Source of the DNA: an uncultured Amylibacter sp. | Lineage (GTDB): Bacteria > Pseudomonadota > Alphaproteobacteria > Rhodobacterales > Rhodobacteraceae | Reading direction: 5' to 3' | Assembly: GCA_947497475.1 (NCBI GenBank) | Contig: CANMGS010000002.1 | Coordinates: forward strand, 806,001-870,000 | DNA: 64,000 nt | Shown: positions 1 through 9,614 of the stretch, in pieces | Position numbering within the stretch: the first letter of the stretch is position 1 | Layout of the letters: every line of letters starts with the position of its first letter | Notes under the pieces: generated by a model | What the model was told of the DNA's origin: nothing | Seen by the model: the letters and a program-made list of their open reading frames with translations, nothing else | The model's database searches: none | Position numbers and translations under genes: made by a program

Positions 1-218
1 TATAGGCGACGTTCTTGTGCGAACTCGTCCATAACTTTACCTTCAATCGAATAAACACGGCTGATTGTAGCAGGCTCATAACTTGCGAGGCGTTCATGGT
101 CAGGTAAATCGCGACCATACATAAAAAAGACAGCACCAATTAACAACGCGACTAGGACAACACCGATAGTAATCCAGCTGAAAATCCACCCAAAAAATGA
201 AACGATTGGTCGAAGCAC
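1..218 (-). CDS. mrcA: Class A penicillin-binding protein 1A, N-terminal part only (runs off the window)
   Basis: Seventy-two codons are visible before the window edge. They show a short cytoplasmic start, one membrane anchor (about residues 5-34), then LPDHERLASYEPATISRVYS and an EFAQERR segment, which is the typical junction leading into the transglycosylase domain of alphaproteobacterial PBP1A. The product would polymerise and cross-link peptidoglycan in the periplasm. The start is taken as GTG at 218 because GGGAGG lies just upstream at good spacing. It follows the amidase gene on the same strand, a common cell-wall pairing. The catalytic domains are outside the window, so activity cannot be judged. 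Confidence 0.85.
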   Translation of the reverse strand, partial: MLRPIVSFFGWIFSWITIGVVLVALLIGAVFFMYGRDLPDHERLASYEPATISRVYSIEGKVMDEFAQERRL

Positions 219-354
219 AAGTGGCCTCCCTTTTTTACACATTGGTTTGCTTATAGGCCGAGTGCCTTTGAAGGTCAAAAACACTTCTGGACTATTTGCG
301 CTCGTTTACGCCTGATATACTATATTAAATAGGTATGAAGGCTAATTTTGTAAC

Positions 355-1584
355 CTACTGACGTAATAATTGTCCTTGTGCCGCATCTTCAACAGACCAA
401 GTATCAAGTGCTAAAACGATTCCTTCTATAACTTTAATCCGCCATTCGCGGTTCAAAAGGTTATTCAAATCGCGTTCGTTTGACATAAATCCAAGCTCAA
501 CCAAGATAGAAGGGAAATCTGGGGCTTTCAAAACTGTAAATCCTGCTTGTAAATGCGGTCGTTTGCGTAAACGGCCAATTGATTGCGCAACTCCGGAAAC
601 AACCATGTCTGCCAACAAATCACTACGTGATTGTGTTTCCACACGCGCCATCTCCATAAGCACAGTCGCTACAGTATCTGATTGTTTAGATAAGTCTACA
701 CCAGCTAATAAATCAGCTCTATCATGATGCTCTGCTAGGTATTGCGATGCTTCATTCGAAGCCTCATCGGATAAAGAATAAACAGTCGTTCCTGTCGCCC
801 AACCACTTTCTAGAGCATCTGCATGAAGCGAAATAAACAAATCTGCTCCCAAAGCACGAGCACGTGTAATGCGTGCAGGCAAAGAAACAAATTCATCAGC
901 ATCACGTGTAAGATGGGCTTTGTACCGCCCCGTTAAGATCAAGCTTTCTTTTAATTCACGTGCAAATTTTAAAACCAAATCTTTCTCTAACTTACCACCA
1001 TTACGTGCCCCAGAGTCTATGCCTCCGTGCCCAGGATCTAAAACAACAACCAATGGCGCATCGCCAATTTGGCGCTTTTTAGGTGCAATAACATCTATAG
1101 GTTTGGGTAAATCCCAACCCGCCTCTTCGCGAATACCTGATTTGGCCGAGAACTCATCTTGGTTGCTTAATTTGAACTTCGCGACCATACGCGCACTACC
1201 TCGGTCAGGATCAGTGCGCATTTCCACCTCATCGAGGATCATAGGTTCTGTTAACTCTATAACCATGCGCGACCAGCCCGCTTGATAAGCACCAAAACGC
1301 AAACCATTTACTTTTTCAGTTTTTAAAGCTTTATCACCAGAAAAGCCCGCCCAGTCGATTTCTTTAAAATCGAACACAATACGGTTGGGCTCTGTAAGCG
1401 TAAATATACGATAGGGAATCGGTTGTGATAACTCTAACTCAACTTGCATTTCGCGATAAGACAGATCGGCAATGGTAGAATTATCATTATCAACGCGTGC
1501 CAAAGCGCGTAGTTCTTGCGCATAAGCGACATCATTAAACGCCAACACAATTAGACATACGAAAACCGTAATCTTCTTAAACAC
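355..1584 (-). CDS. amiC: N-acetylmuramoyl-L-alanine amidase, AMIN + Amidase_3 domains
   Basis: A periplasmic zinc amidase that cuts the amide bond between MurNAc and the stem peptide, used in septum splitting. A signal peptide ending near AYAQ is followed by an AMIN domain (about residues 35-140) that targets septal peptidoglycan, then a C-terminal Amidase_3 domain. That domain contains DPGHGGIDSGA, ISLHADA and the late catalytic-Glu segment VELGFMSN. I place the start at GTG 1584: it has GAGG upstream and gives a clean signal peptide (MFKKITVFVCL). An ATG at 1650 would add 22 basic residues in front of it. The gene is divergent from rne and lies just upstream of the PBP1A gene. Confidence 0.92.
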   Translation of the reverse strand: MFKKITVFVCLIVLAFNDVAYAQELRALARVDNDNSTIADLSYREMQVELELSQPIPYRIFTLTEPNRIVFDFKEIDWAGFSGDKALKTEKVNGLRFGAYQAGWSRMVIELTEPMILDEVEMRTDPDRGSARMVAKFKLSNQDEFSAKSGIREEAGWDLPKPIDVIAPKKRQIGDAPLVVVLDPGHGGIDSGARNGGKLEKDLVLKFARELKESLILTGRYKAHLTRDADEFVSLPARITRARALGADLFISLHADALESGWATGTTVYSLSDEASNEASQYLAEHHDRADLLAGVDLSKQSDTVATVLMEMARVETQSRSDLLADMVVSGVAQSIGRLRKRPHLQAGFTVLKAPDFPSILVELGFMSNERDLNNLLNREWRIKVIEGIVLALDTWSVEDAAQGQLLRQ

Positions 1585-2015
1585 TGCTCTGCCTCGTCTT
1601 TTTTGCCCTTTATACCCCAACGTTTTGAAAAATGCGATTGTATTTCGCAAATAAGGTGCCTAATGATGAAAGGGTAGCTGGCGAAAAAACCGCCGCACTC
1701 ACAAGTTTCGTCGATTGCGACCATGAGACAGGCCAAAAGCCAAAGTCATCCTCTGATCCGCTCGACAGGCCAAATGGCCACCGAATTGTCGTATGACCAA
1801 GCGAACGCTGACTGTACGACCCGAACTGAACGTCCATTTATAAGGACGTTGGAGAAAACCGCGATGCAACGCGTGTGGACATATTTTTTAGCGCTCTGTG
1901 ACGAATTTATATTCGCAGTATTCGCTCACCCACAGCCCATCGCCATAACATATAACGCCACTGACGAAGTTGACCCGCTTGGGATCAATACGCATGCGCG
2001 TTCAGAGTATACTAA
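1585..2015 (+). promoter_or_regulatory. Long amiC-rne intergenic region holding the rne 5' leader
   Basis: This 431-base stretch separates the divergent amiC and rne genes and must hold both promoters, though no convincing -35/-10 pair was found. It contains a perfect hairpin at 1829-1850 (7-bp stem AACGTCC/GGACGTT, 8-base loop). GGAG follows immediately at 1851 and an ATG at 1864 opens a frame that runs into rne. GACAGGCCAAA occurs twice, near 1729 and 1764. rne genes of other bacteria have long leaders used for autoregulation by RNase E, so a regulatory leader is expected here. The assignment to particular elements is inference. Confidence 0.5.
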
Positions 2016-4757
2016 ATGTCAAAGAAAATGCTTATCGATGCCACCCACCCAGAGGAAACTCGCGTGGTTGTGGTCGAAGGAAACAAAGTCGACGAATTCG
2101 ATTTTGAAAGTCTTAATAAACGCCAATTAGCTGGTAATATATACCTCGCAAAAGTAACGCGCGTTGAACCGTCTCTTCAGGCGGCCTTTGTTGATTATGG
2201 TGGAAACCGCCATGGTTTCTTGGCTTTCAATGAAATCCATCCTGATTACTATCAAATCCCTGTGGCAGACCGTGAAAAACTGCTAGCAGAAGAAGCTGCT
2301 TATGCAAAAGCAATGGCAGAAGAAGAGGCCCGCCGTGCAGAACAACCTGCAAAGTCACGCACACGCCGTCGCCGTAAATCATCAAAGACTGTAGCCGAGG
2401 TTGCAAAAGTAGAAGATGCTGTCGTTGTAAGTGATGTAATTGATGACGATATAATCGACGTTGATGCAACAGAATCTGATTTGGTCGATGTACCTGAAGC
2501 AAACGCTACAGAAAATATACCAGCTGTTGAGGTTGAAGAGACATCTGGTGTTGAAGATGCCGAAAAGTCAGAAACACCGAATTCAGAACCTCCTGTTGAA
2601 GTGGATGAACCACAAGTAGAAGAAGCTTCAGATGACGATGACGAAACTGATGAAGAAGCTGATATAAAAGACGATACACCAAAAGAAGGTATCGAATCTG
2701 TTGCCGACGATGACGTATCAGAAGAAGTGCGACCTCGTAAACCGCGCCTAAAACGATACAAAATTCAAGAAGTCATTAAAGTTCGCCAGATTCTATTGAT
2801 CCAAGTTGTCAAAGAAGAGCGAGGCAACAAAGGTGCTGCCCTTACAACATATTTGTCTCTGGCTGGTCGTTATTGTGTATTGATGCCAAACACAGCACGT
2901 GGTGGCGGTATCTCTCGAAAAATCACGAATGCTGCTGACCGCAAGAAAATCAAAGCTATCGCCAACAAACTGGTTGTGCCAGAAGGTGCAGGCTTGATTA
3001 TCAGAACTGCTGGGGCAAGTCGTAATGAAGCGGATATCAATCGCGACTATGAATTCTTATCGCGTCAGTGGGAACAGATCCGCGAACTAACGCTAAAATC
3101 AATTGCCCCTGCTCCGATTTACGAAGAAGGTAACCTAATCAAACGCTCAATACGCGACCTATATACACGTGATATCGATGAGATTCATGTTGAAGGTCAG
3201 CGTGGCTATGATGCTGCACGCGAATACATGACAATGTTCATGCCAAACCGCGTAGACAAGGTAAAATTATATAAAGAACAAATGCCGTTGTTCTCACGCT
3301 ACCAAGTGGAAAGTCATCTTGGTGCAATGTTCAATCCAACTGTTCAGTTAAAATCTGGCGGCTACTTAGTAATTGGGATCACCGAAGCACTTGTAGCTGT
3401 GGATGTTAACTCTGGTAAGGCAACCAAAGAAAACTCCATCGAAGCAACAGCATTAAAAACCAATCTGGAAGCAGCAGAAGAAGTTGCACGCCAAATGCGG
3501 TTGCGCGATTTAGCGGGTTTGATCGTAATCGACTTCATCGATATGGAAGAACGCCGCAACAACACAGCCGTTGAAAAGCGTCTGAAAGACAAACTAAAGA
3601 ATGATCGCGCACGCATCCAAGTTGGACGTATCTCTGGTTTCGGCCTTTTAGAGATGTCACGTCAACGTCTTCGCCCAGGTATGCTAGAGGCAACGACACA
3701 GGACTGCCCACATTGTCATGGTACAGGTTTACTGCGTTCTGATGACAGCCTTGCCCTTTCAATTCTACGCGAATTGGAAGAAGAAGGTGTCCGCAAACGT
3801 TCCCGCGAAGTATTAGTAAAGACACCAATCAATGTCGCAAACTACCTCTTAAACGAAAAGCGCGAACATATCAGTAAAATTGAAACACGTTACGGTCTAT
3901 CAGTACGTGTCGAGGCAGATGTGACATTGATAGGTACAGAATATTCTGTAGAAAAATTCAAAACAGCAACGCGCTTTATCCCACAACCCGAAAACGTACC
4001 AGTTTCTATGGAAAATGTATCTATGGAAGGTATGGATAACATTTCCACTGAAGTGACCAGTGAAAATGGCGATGAAGACAAGCCAAAGAAAAAATCACGT
4101 CGCCGCCGTGGTGGCCGTGGTCGTGGCCGCAATAAACAAGATACTGAAAACCAACAGAATTCAACAGCAGCAGAGAATACTGAAAATACGGAACAAGAAA
4201 CTGAGGTAGTAGCGGTTGTAGAACCATCTGTTGAAGATGCTCCTGCTGAGGAAAAACCGAAACGTAAACGGGCCCCACGCAAAACAGCAGCACAAAAAGC
4301 GGCGGAAGCAGAAGCCAAAACTGCTGAAACGCCTGCTGAAGATGCTCCTGCTGAGGAAAAACCAAAACGTAAACGGGCACCACGTAAAACAGCAGCGCAA
4401 AAAGCGGCGGAAGCAGAAGCCAAAACTGCTGAAATGCCTGCTGAAGATGCTCCTACTGAGGAAAAGCCAAAACGTAAACGGGCACCACGTAAAACAGCAG
4501 CGCAAAAAGCGGCTGAAGCAGAAGCCAAAACAGCAGAAACACCTGTTGAAGATGCTCCTGCTATGGAAAAGCCAAAACGCAAACGGGCGCCACGTAAAAC
4601 AGCAGCGCAAAAAGCGGCGGAAGCAGAAGCCAAAACAGAAGTAACCGAAGCAGTAGCGGAAGCGCCAGAAGCAACCCCATCTATTGCATCAGCAACGGTA
4701 GAGGTTGTGGCTGAAGAAACAAAACCAAAACGCCGAGGCTGGTGGTCTCGCGGTTAA
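2016..4757 (+). CDS. rne: Ribonuclease E/G family protein (RNase E)
   Basis: The main endoribonuclease of mRNA decay and rRNA processing and the scaffold of the degradosome. The N-terminal S1 region (from about residue 37) is split by a long acidic insert (about residues 95-245), as usual in alphaproteobacteria. It is followed by the RNase H-like and DNase I-like catalytic parts, including VDVNSGK and VIDFIDM, and the Zn-link CPHCHGTG. After about residue 680 the tail is low-complexity: an RRRRGGRGRGR basic patch, then almost four copies of a 35-residue Lys/Ala-rich repeat, ending RRGWWSRG. The start at 2016 gives MSKKMLIDATHPEE, matching the family; no strong Shine-Dalgarno site precedes it. 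The tail probably binds RNA and partner proteins. Confidence 0.96.
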   Translation: MSKKMLIDATHPEETRVVVVEGNKVDEFDFESLNKRQLAGNIYLAKVTRVEPSLQAAFVDYGGNRHGFLAFNEIHPDYYQIPVADREKLLAEEAAYAKAMAEEEARRAEQPAKSRTRRRRKSSKTVAEVAKVEDAVVVSDVIDDDIIDVDATESDLVDVPEANATENIPAVEVEETSGVEDAEKSETPNSEPPVEVDEPQVEEASDDDDETDEEADIKDDTPKEGIESVADDDVSEEVRPRKPRLKRYKIQEVIKVRQILLIQVVKEERGNKGAALTTYLSLAGRYCVLMPNTARGGGISRKITNAADRKKIKAIANKLVVPEGAGLIIRTAGASRNEADINRDYEFLSRQWEQIRELTLKSIAPAPIYEEGNLIKRSIRDLYTRDIDEIHVEGQRGYDAAREYMTMFMPNRVDKVKLYKEQMPLFSRYQVESHLGAMFNPTVQLKSGGYLVIGITEALVAVDVNSGKATKENSIEATALKTNLEAAEEVARQMRLRDLAGLIVIDFIDMEERRNNTAVEKRLKDKLKNDRARIQVGRISGFGLLEMSRQRLRPGMLEATTQDCPHCHGTGLLRSDDSLALSILRELEEEGVRKRSREVLVKTPINVANYLLNEKREHISKIETRYGLSVRVEADVTLIGTEYSVEKFKTATRFIPQPENVPVSMENVSMEGMDNISTEVTSENGDEDKPKKKSRRRRGGRGRGRNKQDTENQQNSTAAENTENTEQETEVVAVVEPSVEDAPAEEKPKRKRAPRKTAAQKAAEAEAKTAETPAEDAPAEEKPKRKRAPRKTAAQKAAEAEAKTAEMPAEDAPTEEKPKRKRAPRKTAAQKAAEAEAKTAETPVEDAPAMEKPKRKRAPRKTAAQKAAEAEAKTEVTEAVAEAPEATPSIASATVEVVAEETKPKRRGWWSRG
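4233..4640 (+). repeat. In-frame 105-bp tandem repeat in the RNase E tail, about 3.9 copies
   Basis: Copies begin at 4233, 4338, 4443 and 4548, exactly 105 bases apart; the last is cut short near 4640. Each encodes 35 residues of the pattern EDAPAEEKPKRKRAPRKT followed by an AAQKAAEAEAKTAE stretch. Copies differ at only a few bases, which points to recent duplication or ongoing homogenisation. The units alternate an acidic segment, a KRKRAPRK cluster and an Ala-rich helix-prone segment. A 247-residue open frame on the opposite strand here is a by-product of the repeat. Confidence 0.92.
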
Positions 4758-4780
4758 ACACAGTTCACTTTATCGGCAAC

Positions 4781-4819
4781 AGCGCGCTCAAACCTTGTGT
4801 TTAGCGCGCTTTTGTCTTT
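4781..4819 (+). terminator. Probable rho-independent terminator after rne
   Basis: AGCGCGCT at 4781-4788 pairs with AGCGCGCT at 4803-4810; an inner AAAC/GTTT pairing can extend the stem. It is followed by TTTTGTCTTTC. It lies 24 bases after the rne stop and before the M48 protease gene. The T-tract is interrupted, so efficiency is uncertain. Confidence 0.55.
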
Positions 4820-4863
4820 CTATTGACTTGTGTTTTTTTACTTTGGTGCTTTAACCTATCATT

Positions 4864-6207
4864 ATGATAAAATTACGTAATATCAGTCGATTGATTTTGG
4901 CTTTCGCTATAGCTTCATGGTCATCCATTGCTCATGCACAAGGTTTGATAAGAGACGCTGAAATAGAGCGTACATTACGTCTTATAGCCGAACCATTGGT
5001 AAAAGCTTCTGGCGTTGGCCAAGTAAATATTTTCATTTTAAATAGTAACAGTCCAAATGCTTTCGCAGCTGGCGGTAATAATATATTTTTAAGCTCTGGT
5101 TTAATCCGCCGCATGAAATCTGTTGAAATGCTTCAATCCGTGATTGGACATGAAATTGGGCATATCACAGGCGGCCATCTCGCCCAAAGAGCGGCAAACG
5201 TTGGTAGCGCTCGAACGGCTGCAGGTCTCGGTGTATTATTAGGCGTCTTAACTGCTGCCGCTGGTGGTGGTGGAGGTAGTTTGGGTGTTGCGGCGGCGGC
5301 TTCTTCAGTTGGACAACGTAGTTTTCTAGCCTTTTCGCGTGCACAAGAATCTGCAGCGGACCAATCTGGTGTTCGCTATATGGCACGCGCAGGAATAAAT
5401 CCTTCTGCTGCATTAGATGTCTTAAAATTATTCCAAGGCCAACAGGCCCTTAGTGTTAGTCGTCAAGATGCATATTCGTTAACTCACCCTCTTCACTCGC
5501 AACGTATTTCGGATCTTAAAACAGTTGTTGCTGGATATAGCGGTATCAAAACCACACAACCTTCGAATGTAGACTATTGGTATGCGCGTGCAGTTGCTAA
5601 GTTCAATGGGTTTACAACCAGCCCCAAAGGGGCATTGCGCAGAGTAAGTAAAACGGACAAAGGTGAAATAGCAACATTAACACGTGCTATTGCATATCAC
5701 CGCCTACCAAATAAGAAAAAGTCGATGGTAGAAATCAAACGCCTTTTAAAAATGCGGCCGGCAGATCCCTACTATCAAGAATTATATGGCCAAATGTTAT
5801 TAGAAAACGGAAATGCATCAGCCGCTGTTACCGCATACAATAACGCTGCGAAAAAATTGCCAAAAAATGCACATATTTTAGCAGGCCTAGGGCGCGCGCA
5901 ATTGGCTCAAAATACAAAAAGCTCTGCACAAACAGCTTTAAAAACATTAAAACGTTCATATGCACGTGACCCTCGTGATGGTCGTATGCTACGCGATCTT
6001 GGTGTTGCTTATGCAAAAACAGGAAATCCTGGTATGGCGTCTATTACCACTGCAGAGCGTTATGCTTTAGCTTCGAATTTCAAACTAGCTGCAGTACATG
6101 CAACCAGAGCAGAAAAACTATTACCACAAGGATCAACAGGTTGGCGTAAAGCCGTTGATATAATCAGTATTGCAAAGCGCAATTCAAATAGTCGAAAGAA
6201 AAAATAA
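4864..6207 (+). CDS. M48 family periplasmic metalloprotease with TPR repeats (BepA/YfgC type)
   Basis: A secreted zinc protease of the BepA type, which in other Gram-negatives handles outer-membrane protein assembly and degrades stalled substrates. A signal peptide ends at AHAQ (residue 26). The zinc motif is HEIGH at residues 96-100, with the third ligand expected in RAQESAADQ near residue 160. A Gly/Ala-rich loop lies between these two. The C-terminal half (about residues 270-445) has the helical pattern of TPR repeats, for example DPYYQELYGQMLLENGN. It overlaps the next gene by one base (TAATG), so the two are likely translated from one message. Confidence 0.9.
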   Translation: MIKLRNISRLILAFAIASWSSIAHAQGLIRDAEIERTLRLIAEPLVKASGVGQVNIFILNSNSPNAFAAGGNNIFLSSGLIRRMKSVEMLQSVIGHEIGHITGGHLAQRAANVGSARTAAGLGVLLGVLTAAAGGGGGSLGVAAAASSVGQRSFLAFSRAQESAADQSGVRYMARAGINPSAALDVLKLFQGQQALSVSRQDAYSLTHPLHSQRISDLKTVVAGYSGIKTTQPSNVDYWYARAVAKFNGFTTSPKGALRRVSKTDKGEIATLTRAIAYHRLPNKKKSMVEIKRLLKMRPADPYYQELYGQMLLENGNASAAVTAYNNAAKKLPKNAHILAGLGRAQLAQNTKSSAQTALKTLKRSYARDPRDGRMLRDLGVAYAKTGNPGMASITTAERYALASNFKLAAVHATRAEKLLPQGSTGWRKAVDIISIAKRNSNSRKKK

Positions 6208-6971
6208 TGACGTTTAACAACCCATTTAAAATTGCACTCGTTGCCAGCTTAATGACATTAAGCACACCAGCAACAGCACTTGATCTAGAAGCTATAAGCG
6301 AATCTGACCAAGCTTTGTTTGGCGAATTGGTGCGAGATTATTTAGTTAATAATCCTGAGGTTATTATGGAAGCAATTCAGGTATTGCAAAACCGACAAGC
6401 TATTGAAGAAGAGCAAAATGAGCTTGCATTGGTCTCTGCAAATCTTGAGGAAATCCAAAATGATGGTTTTTCTTGGGTTGGTGGCAACCCAGACGGCGAC
6501 GTAACTCTTGTAGAGTTTTTAGATTATAAATGTGGTTACTGCCGCAAAGCGCATGATGAGGTCGCAGAGTTAGTCAAGGCTGATGGCAACATCAAATTGG
6601 TCGTCAAAGAATACCCTATTCTAAGCGAAGAATCCCTACAATCATCACGCGCGGCAATCGCAACGCTACAAGCGTTAGGCCCAGATGCTTACAAAGCAAT
6701 GTATAATCAATTGATCAAACATGATGGCCCTGTGAACGATAAAAGTGTTGCTTTCTTAGCCAAAAAAGCAGGATTAGATGGTAAACGTATTGTTGAGGCT
6801 ATGGAGAACCCATCGGTTACGGAACATATCGCGCGCACACGTCAATTAGGCGAAATTTTGCAAGTATCGGGTACGCCAACTTTTATACTCAACGACCAAA
6901 TCGTTCGCGGGTATATTCCCCAAGATTCCATGGCGCAAATGGTTGCACAACTTCGCAGTGAAAAGCAGTAG
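6207..6971 (+). CDS. DsbA family thiol-disulfide oxidoreductase
   Basis: A periplasmic thioredoxin-fold protein with active-site CGYC at residues 109-112 (DYKCGYCRKAHDEV) and the cis-Pro loop SGTPTFIL. A signal peptide ends near ATA at residue 23, and a helical N-terminal extension (about residues 25-90) precedes the fold, as in Com1/ScsC-like DsbA proteins. It probably makes or isomerises disulfides in secreted proteins. The start overlaps the stop of the M48 protease gene, suggesting a joint role in envelope protein quality control (inference). The donor or partner DsbB/DsbD is not in the window. Confidence 0.9.
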   Translation: MTFNNPFKIALVASLMTLSTPATALDLEAISESDQALFGELVRDYLVNNPEVIMEAIQVLQNRQAIEEEQNELALVSANLEEIQNDGFSWVGGNPDGDVTLVEFLDYKCGYCRKAHDEVAELVKADGNIKLVVKEYPILSEESLQSSRAAIATLQALGPDAYKAMYNQLIKHDGPVNDKSVAFLAKKAGLDGKRIVEAMENPSVTEHIARTRQLGEILQVSGTPTFILNDQIVRGYIPQDSMAQMVAQLRSEKQ

Positions 6972-7068
6972 TTAAAGCGAAAAACATTACAACAACGCTT
7001 TAACCTAACGTCACGAACCTGTATAAGAAATAAAATGCCCGATGCGGGCGGTAACGGTTGAGGGGAAT

Positions 7069-7572
7069 ATGACCAAAAAAGATCAAGAAACAGACGTAGA
7101 ATTCATCCAGTCTTTGGCTGAGCTGCTACGTGAAAACGATCTGACTGAACTAGAAGTTCATCGCGATTATGGTGGCAATAAAGCATTAAACGTACGTGTA
7201 TCGCGCCAAGCTATGGTTGCTGCGGCTCCGCAACAAATTGCAGTTGCTGCATCCACTCCTGCTGCCGCACCTGCACCCGCGGCTGCAGCAGCCCCGACAC
7301 CAGAAGCGCCAACAGCTGCGGAAGACCCTTCTCAACACCCAGGCGCTGTGACATCCCCAATGGTTGGCACAGCATATCTATCACCAGAGCCAGGTGCAGC
7401 CGCATTCATCTCGGTTGGTTCAACAGTCAGTGAAGGTCAAACATTGCTGATTGTAGAAGCAATGAAAACTATGAACCAAATTCCTGCCCCAAAATCGGGT
7501 AAAGTTACTCGTATCTTGGTTGATGATGGTGTGCCTGTAGAGTTTGGCTCTCCGCTCGTCATTATCGAATAA
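7069..7572 (+). CDS. accB: Acetyl-CoA carboxylase biotin carboxyl carrier protein
   Basis: The biotin carrier of acetyl-CoA carboxylase, the first committed step of fatty-acid synthesis. The N-terminal helical part ([19 protein letters not shown]) leads to an Ala/Pro-rich linker (about residues 55-95). A C-terminal biotinyl domain follows, with the modified lysine in EAMKTMNQI. The start is ATG 7069, preceded by GAGGGG; the ATG at 7042 in the same frame lies ahead of that site and is unlikely. accC follows 25 bases after the stop, as in most bacteria, and the two should be co-transcribed. Confidence 0.96.
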   Translation: MTKKDQETDVEFIQSLAELLRENDLTELEVHRDYGGNKALNVRVSRQAMVAAAPQQIAVAASTPAAAPAPAAAAAPTPEAPTAAEDPSQHPGAVTSPMVGTAYLSPEPGAAAFISVGSTVSEGQTLLIVEAMKTMNQIPAPKSGKVTRILVDDGVPVEFGSPLVIIE

Positions 7573-7597
7573 TCGTTCAATTAAAGGAGCATCAGCC

Positions 7598-8947
7598 ATG
7601 TTTTCCAAGGTCCTGATCGCGAACCGTGGTGAAATTGCATTGCGTGTCATCCGTGCCTGTAAAGAATTGGGCGTTTCAACTGTTGCCGTACACTCAACCG
7701 CAGACAGCGATGCTATGCATGTCCGCATGGCAGACGAAAGTGTGTGCATTGGCCCACCCTCTGGTACAGACAGCTATCTGTCCGTCCCTGCTATTATTGC
7801 AGCTTGTGAAATTACAGGTGCCGAAGCTATCCATCCAGGATACGGCTTTTTATCTGAAAATGCTGAATTTGTTCAGATCGTTGAAGAACATGGCTTAAAA
7901 TTCATCGGGCCATCAGCAGAACATATTCGTATGATGGGCGACAAAATTACAGCGAAGCAAACAATGATAGACCTTGGTGTGCCTTGCGTACCCGGTTCTG
8001 ATGGTGGTGTCCCAACCATCGAAGAAGCCCATAAAATCGCTGATGAAATGGGTTTCCCTGTCATCGTGAAGGCCACAGCAGGCGGCGGTGGTCGTGGTAT
8101 GAAACTTGCTAAAACCAAAGCAGACTTGGATGAAGCATTCAGCACAGCGCGCGCAGAATCAAAATCCGCTTTTGGTAATGATGAAGTCTACATTGAAAAA
8201 TACCTGACATTACCACGTCATATCGAAGTCCAAGTGTTCGGCAATGGTAAAGGCCGCGCTGTTCACCTTGGTGAGCGTGATTGTTCTTTGCAACGTCGTC
8301 ACCAAAAAGTTTTCGAAGAAGCACCGGGGCCTTGTATCACACCAGAAATTCGCGAAAGAATTGGTAAAACATGTGCAGATGCTGTTGCAGCTATCGGGTA
8401 CGAAGGTGCCGGTACAATCGAATTCTTATATGAAAATGACGAATTCTATTTCATCGAAATGAACACACGTTTGCAGGTGGAACATCCTGTAACCGAAGCG
8501 ATCTTTGGTGTGGATTTGGTGAAACAACAACTACGTGTTGCTTCTGGTCAGGAAATGACCCTGAAGCAGGAAAACCTGTCTATCAAAGGTCACGCGATCG
8601 AAGTGCGGATTAATGCTGAAAAACTACCAAACTTCACACCATGCCCTGGTAAAATTTCGATGTATCACGCCCCGGGTGGTTTAGGTGTTCGTATGGATTC
8701 CGCTCTATACGACGGATATTCAATTCCGCCATATTATGACAGCTTGATTGGTAAGTTGATCGTAACTGGTTTAGACCGTGAGGGCGCTCTAGCACGCTTG
8801 AAACGGTCATTAGAAGAATTGATTATTGATGGTATCGACACAACTGTTCCTCTATTCCACGCTCTTTTAAAAGAAGAAGCCATCCAAACAGGTGATTATG
8901 ATATTCACTGGCTTGAAAAGTGGTTAGAAAACCAAACTTTCGAATAA
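7598..8947 (+). CDS. accC: Acetyl-CoA carboxylase biotin carboxylase subunit
   Basis: This subunit carboxylates the biotin on AccB using ATP and bicarbonate. At 449 residues it has the normal family length. It starts [20 protein letters not shown]. The ATP-grasp domain includes the glycine loop [12 protein letters not shown], the HIEVQVFG segment and [14 protein letters not shown] with its catalytic residues. The start is ATG 7598, preceded by AAAGGAG at good spacing; in-frame upstream codons overlap accB and are not supported. It is the second gene of the accBC pair, and aat follows 13 bases downstream. Confidence 0.97.
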   Translation: MFSKVLIANRGEIALRVIRACKELGVSTVAVHSTADSDAMHVRMADESVCIGPPSGTDSYLSVPAIIAACEITGAEAIHPGYGFLSENAEFVQIVEEHGLKFIGPSAEHIRMMGDKITAKQTMIDLGVPCVPGSDGGVPTIEEAHKIADEMGFPVIVKATAGGGGRGMKLAKTKADLDEAFSTARAESKSAFGNDEVYIEKYLTLPRHIEVQVFGNGKGRAVHLGERDCSLQRRHQKVFEEAPGPCITPEIRERIGKTCADAVAAIGYEGAGTIEFLYENDEFYFIEMNTRLQVEHPVTEAIFGVDLVKQQLRVASGQEMTLKQENLSIKGHAIEVRINAEKLPNFTPCPGKISMYHAPGGLGVRMDSALYDGYSIPPYYDSLIGKLIVTGLDREGALARLKRSLEELIIDGIDTTVPLFHALLKEEAIQTGDYDIHWLEKWLENQTFE

Positions 8948-8960
8948 GGATTGGCGGAAA

Positions 8961-9614
8961 ATGACCGCCGACCAAGAAATGAACATCACACCCGAGTTGT
9001 TACTGCAAGGTTATGCCTCGGGTGTTTTTCCTATGTCCGAAAGCATGGATGATCCCGACATATTCTGGGTAGACCCGCAAATGCGCGGCATCTTTCCCCT
9101 TGATGATTTTCATGTATCCCGCAGCTTAACTCGTAAAATTAAACGCGCAGGCTATCAAGTTACTATTGACCAACGCTTTGAAGAGGTTGTTCGCGCTTGT
9201 GCCGATCGCGATGAGACATGGATCAATGCAGAAATATTTGATCTCTATACACAATTACACCATTTAGGTTTCGCTCATTCTGTCGAAGTTATGGATGGGG
9301 ATGCACTCGTGGGGGGCTTGTACGGTGTCACATTGGCAAGTGCATTCTTTGGTGAAAGCATGTTCTCACATCGTACAGATGCTTCTAAAATCGCCCTCAC
9401 CTACCTTGTCGCACGCCTCAATTACGGGGGATTCACCTTGCTTGATACTCAGTTTCAAACAGATCATCTTGAAAGTTTAGGTGCACGGGAAATCACACGT
9501 GATGATTATCGTGATCTTTTAGCAAAGGCTTTGGAAGTATCAGCGGATTTCTACAAACTACCTTTAGATGTTCAGCCTTCAGAGGTTTTACATCTAAGTA
9601 GCCACACATCATAG
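8961..9614 (+). CDS. aat: Leucyl/phenylalanyl-tRNA--protein transferase
   Basis: Attaches Leu or Phe from aminoacyl-tRNA to proteins with N-terminal Arg or Lys, marking them for the N-end rule protease ClpAP. Family signatures are LLLQGYASGVFPMSE, WVDPQMRGIFPLDDFHVSRS, GLYGVTLASAFFGESMFS and the segment around TLLDTQFQTDHLESLGA. At 217 residues it has the usual length. It follows accC closely and may be read from the accBC promoter. Its last 43 bases overlap the end of the convergent DUF2155 gene. Confidence 0.95.
   Translation: MTADQEMNITPELLLQGYASGVFPMSESMDDPDIFWVDPQMRGIFPLDDFHVSRSLTRKIKRAGYQVTIDQRFEEVVRACADRDETWINAEIFDLYTQLHHLGFAHSVEVMDGDALVGGLYGVTLASAFFGESMFSHRTDASKIALTYLVARLNYGGFTLLDTQFQTDHLESLGAREITRDDYRDLLAKALEVSADFYKLPLDVQPSEVLHLSSHTS

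Noticed and set aside
3890-4633. 247-residue Ala/Ser-rich open frame on the minus strand
   Set aside because: It lies opposite the rne 105-bp repeats; its own repeats are a mirror of the RNase E tail, and it has no ribosome site.
7035-7056. Small GCCCG/CGGGC hairpin before accB
   Set aside because: Only five pairs with a tiny loop and no T-run; no sign of a terminator or riboswitch.
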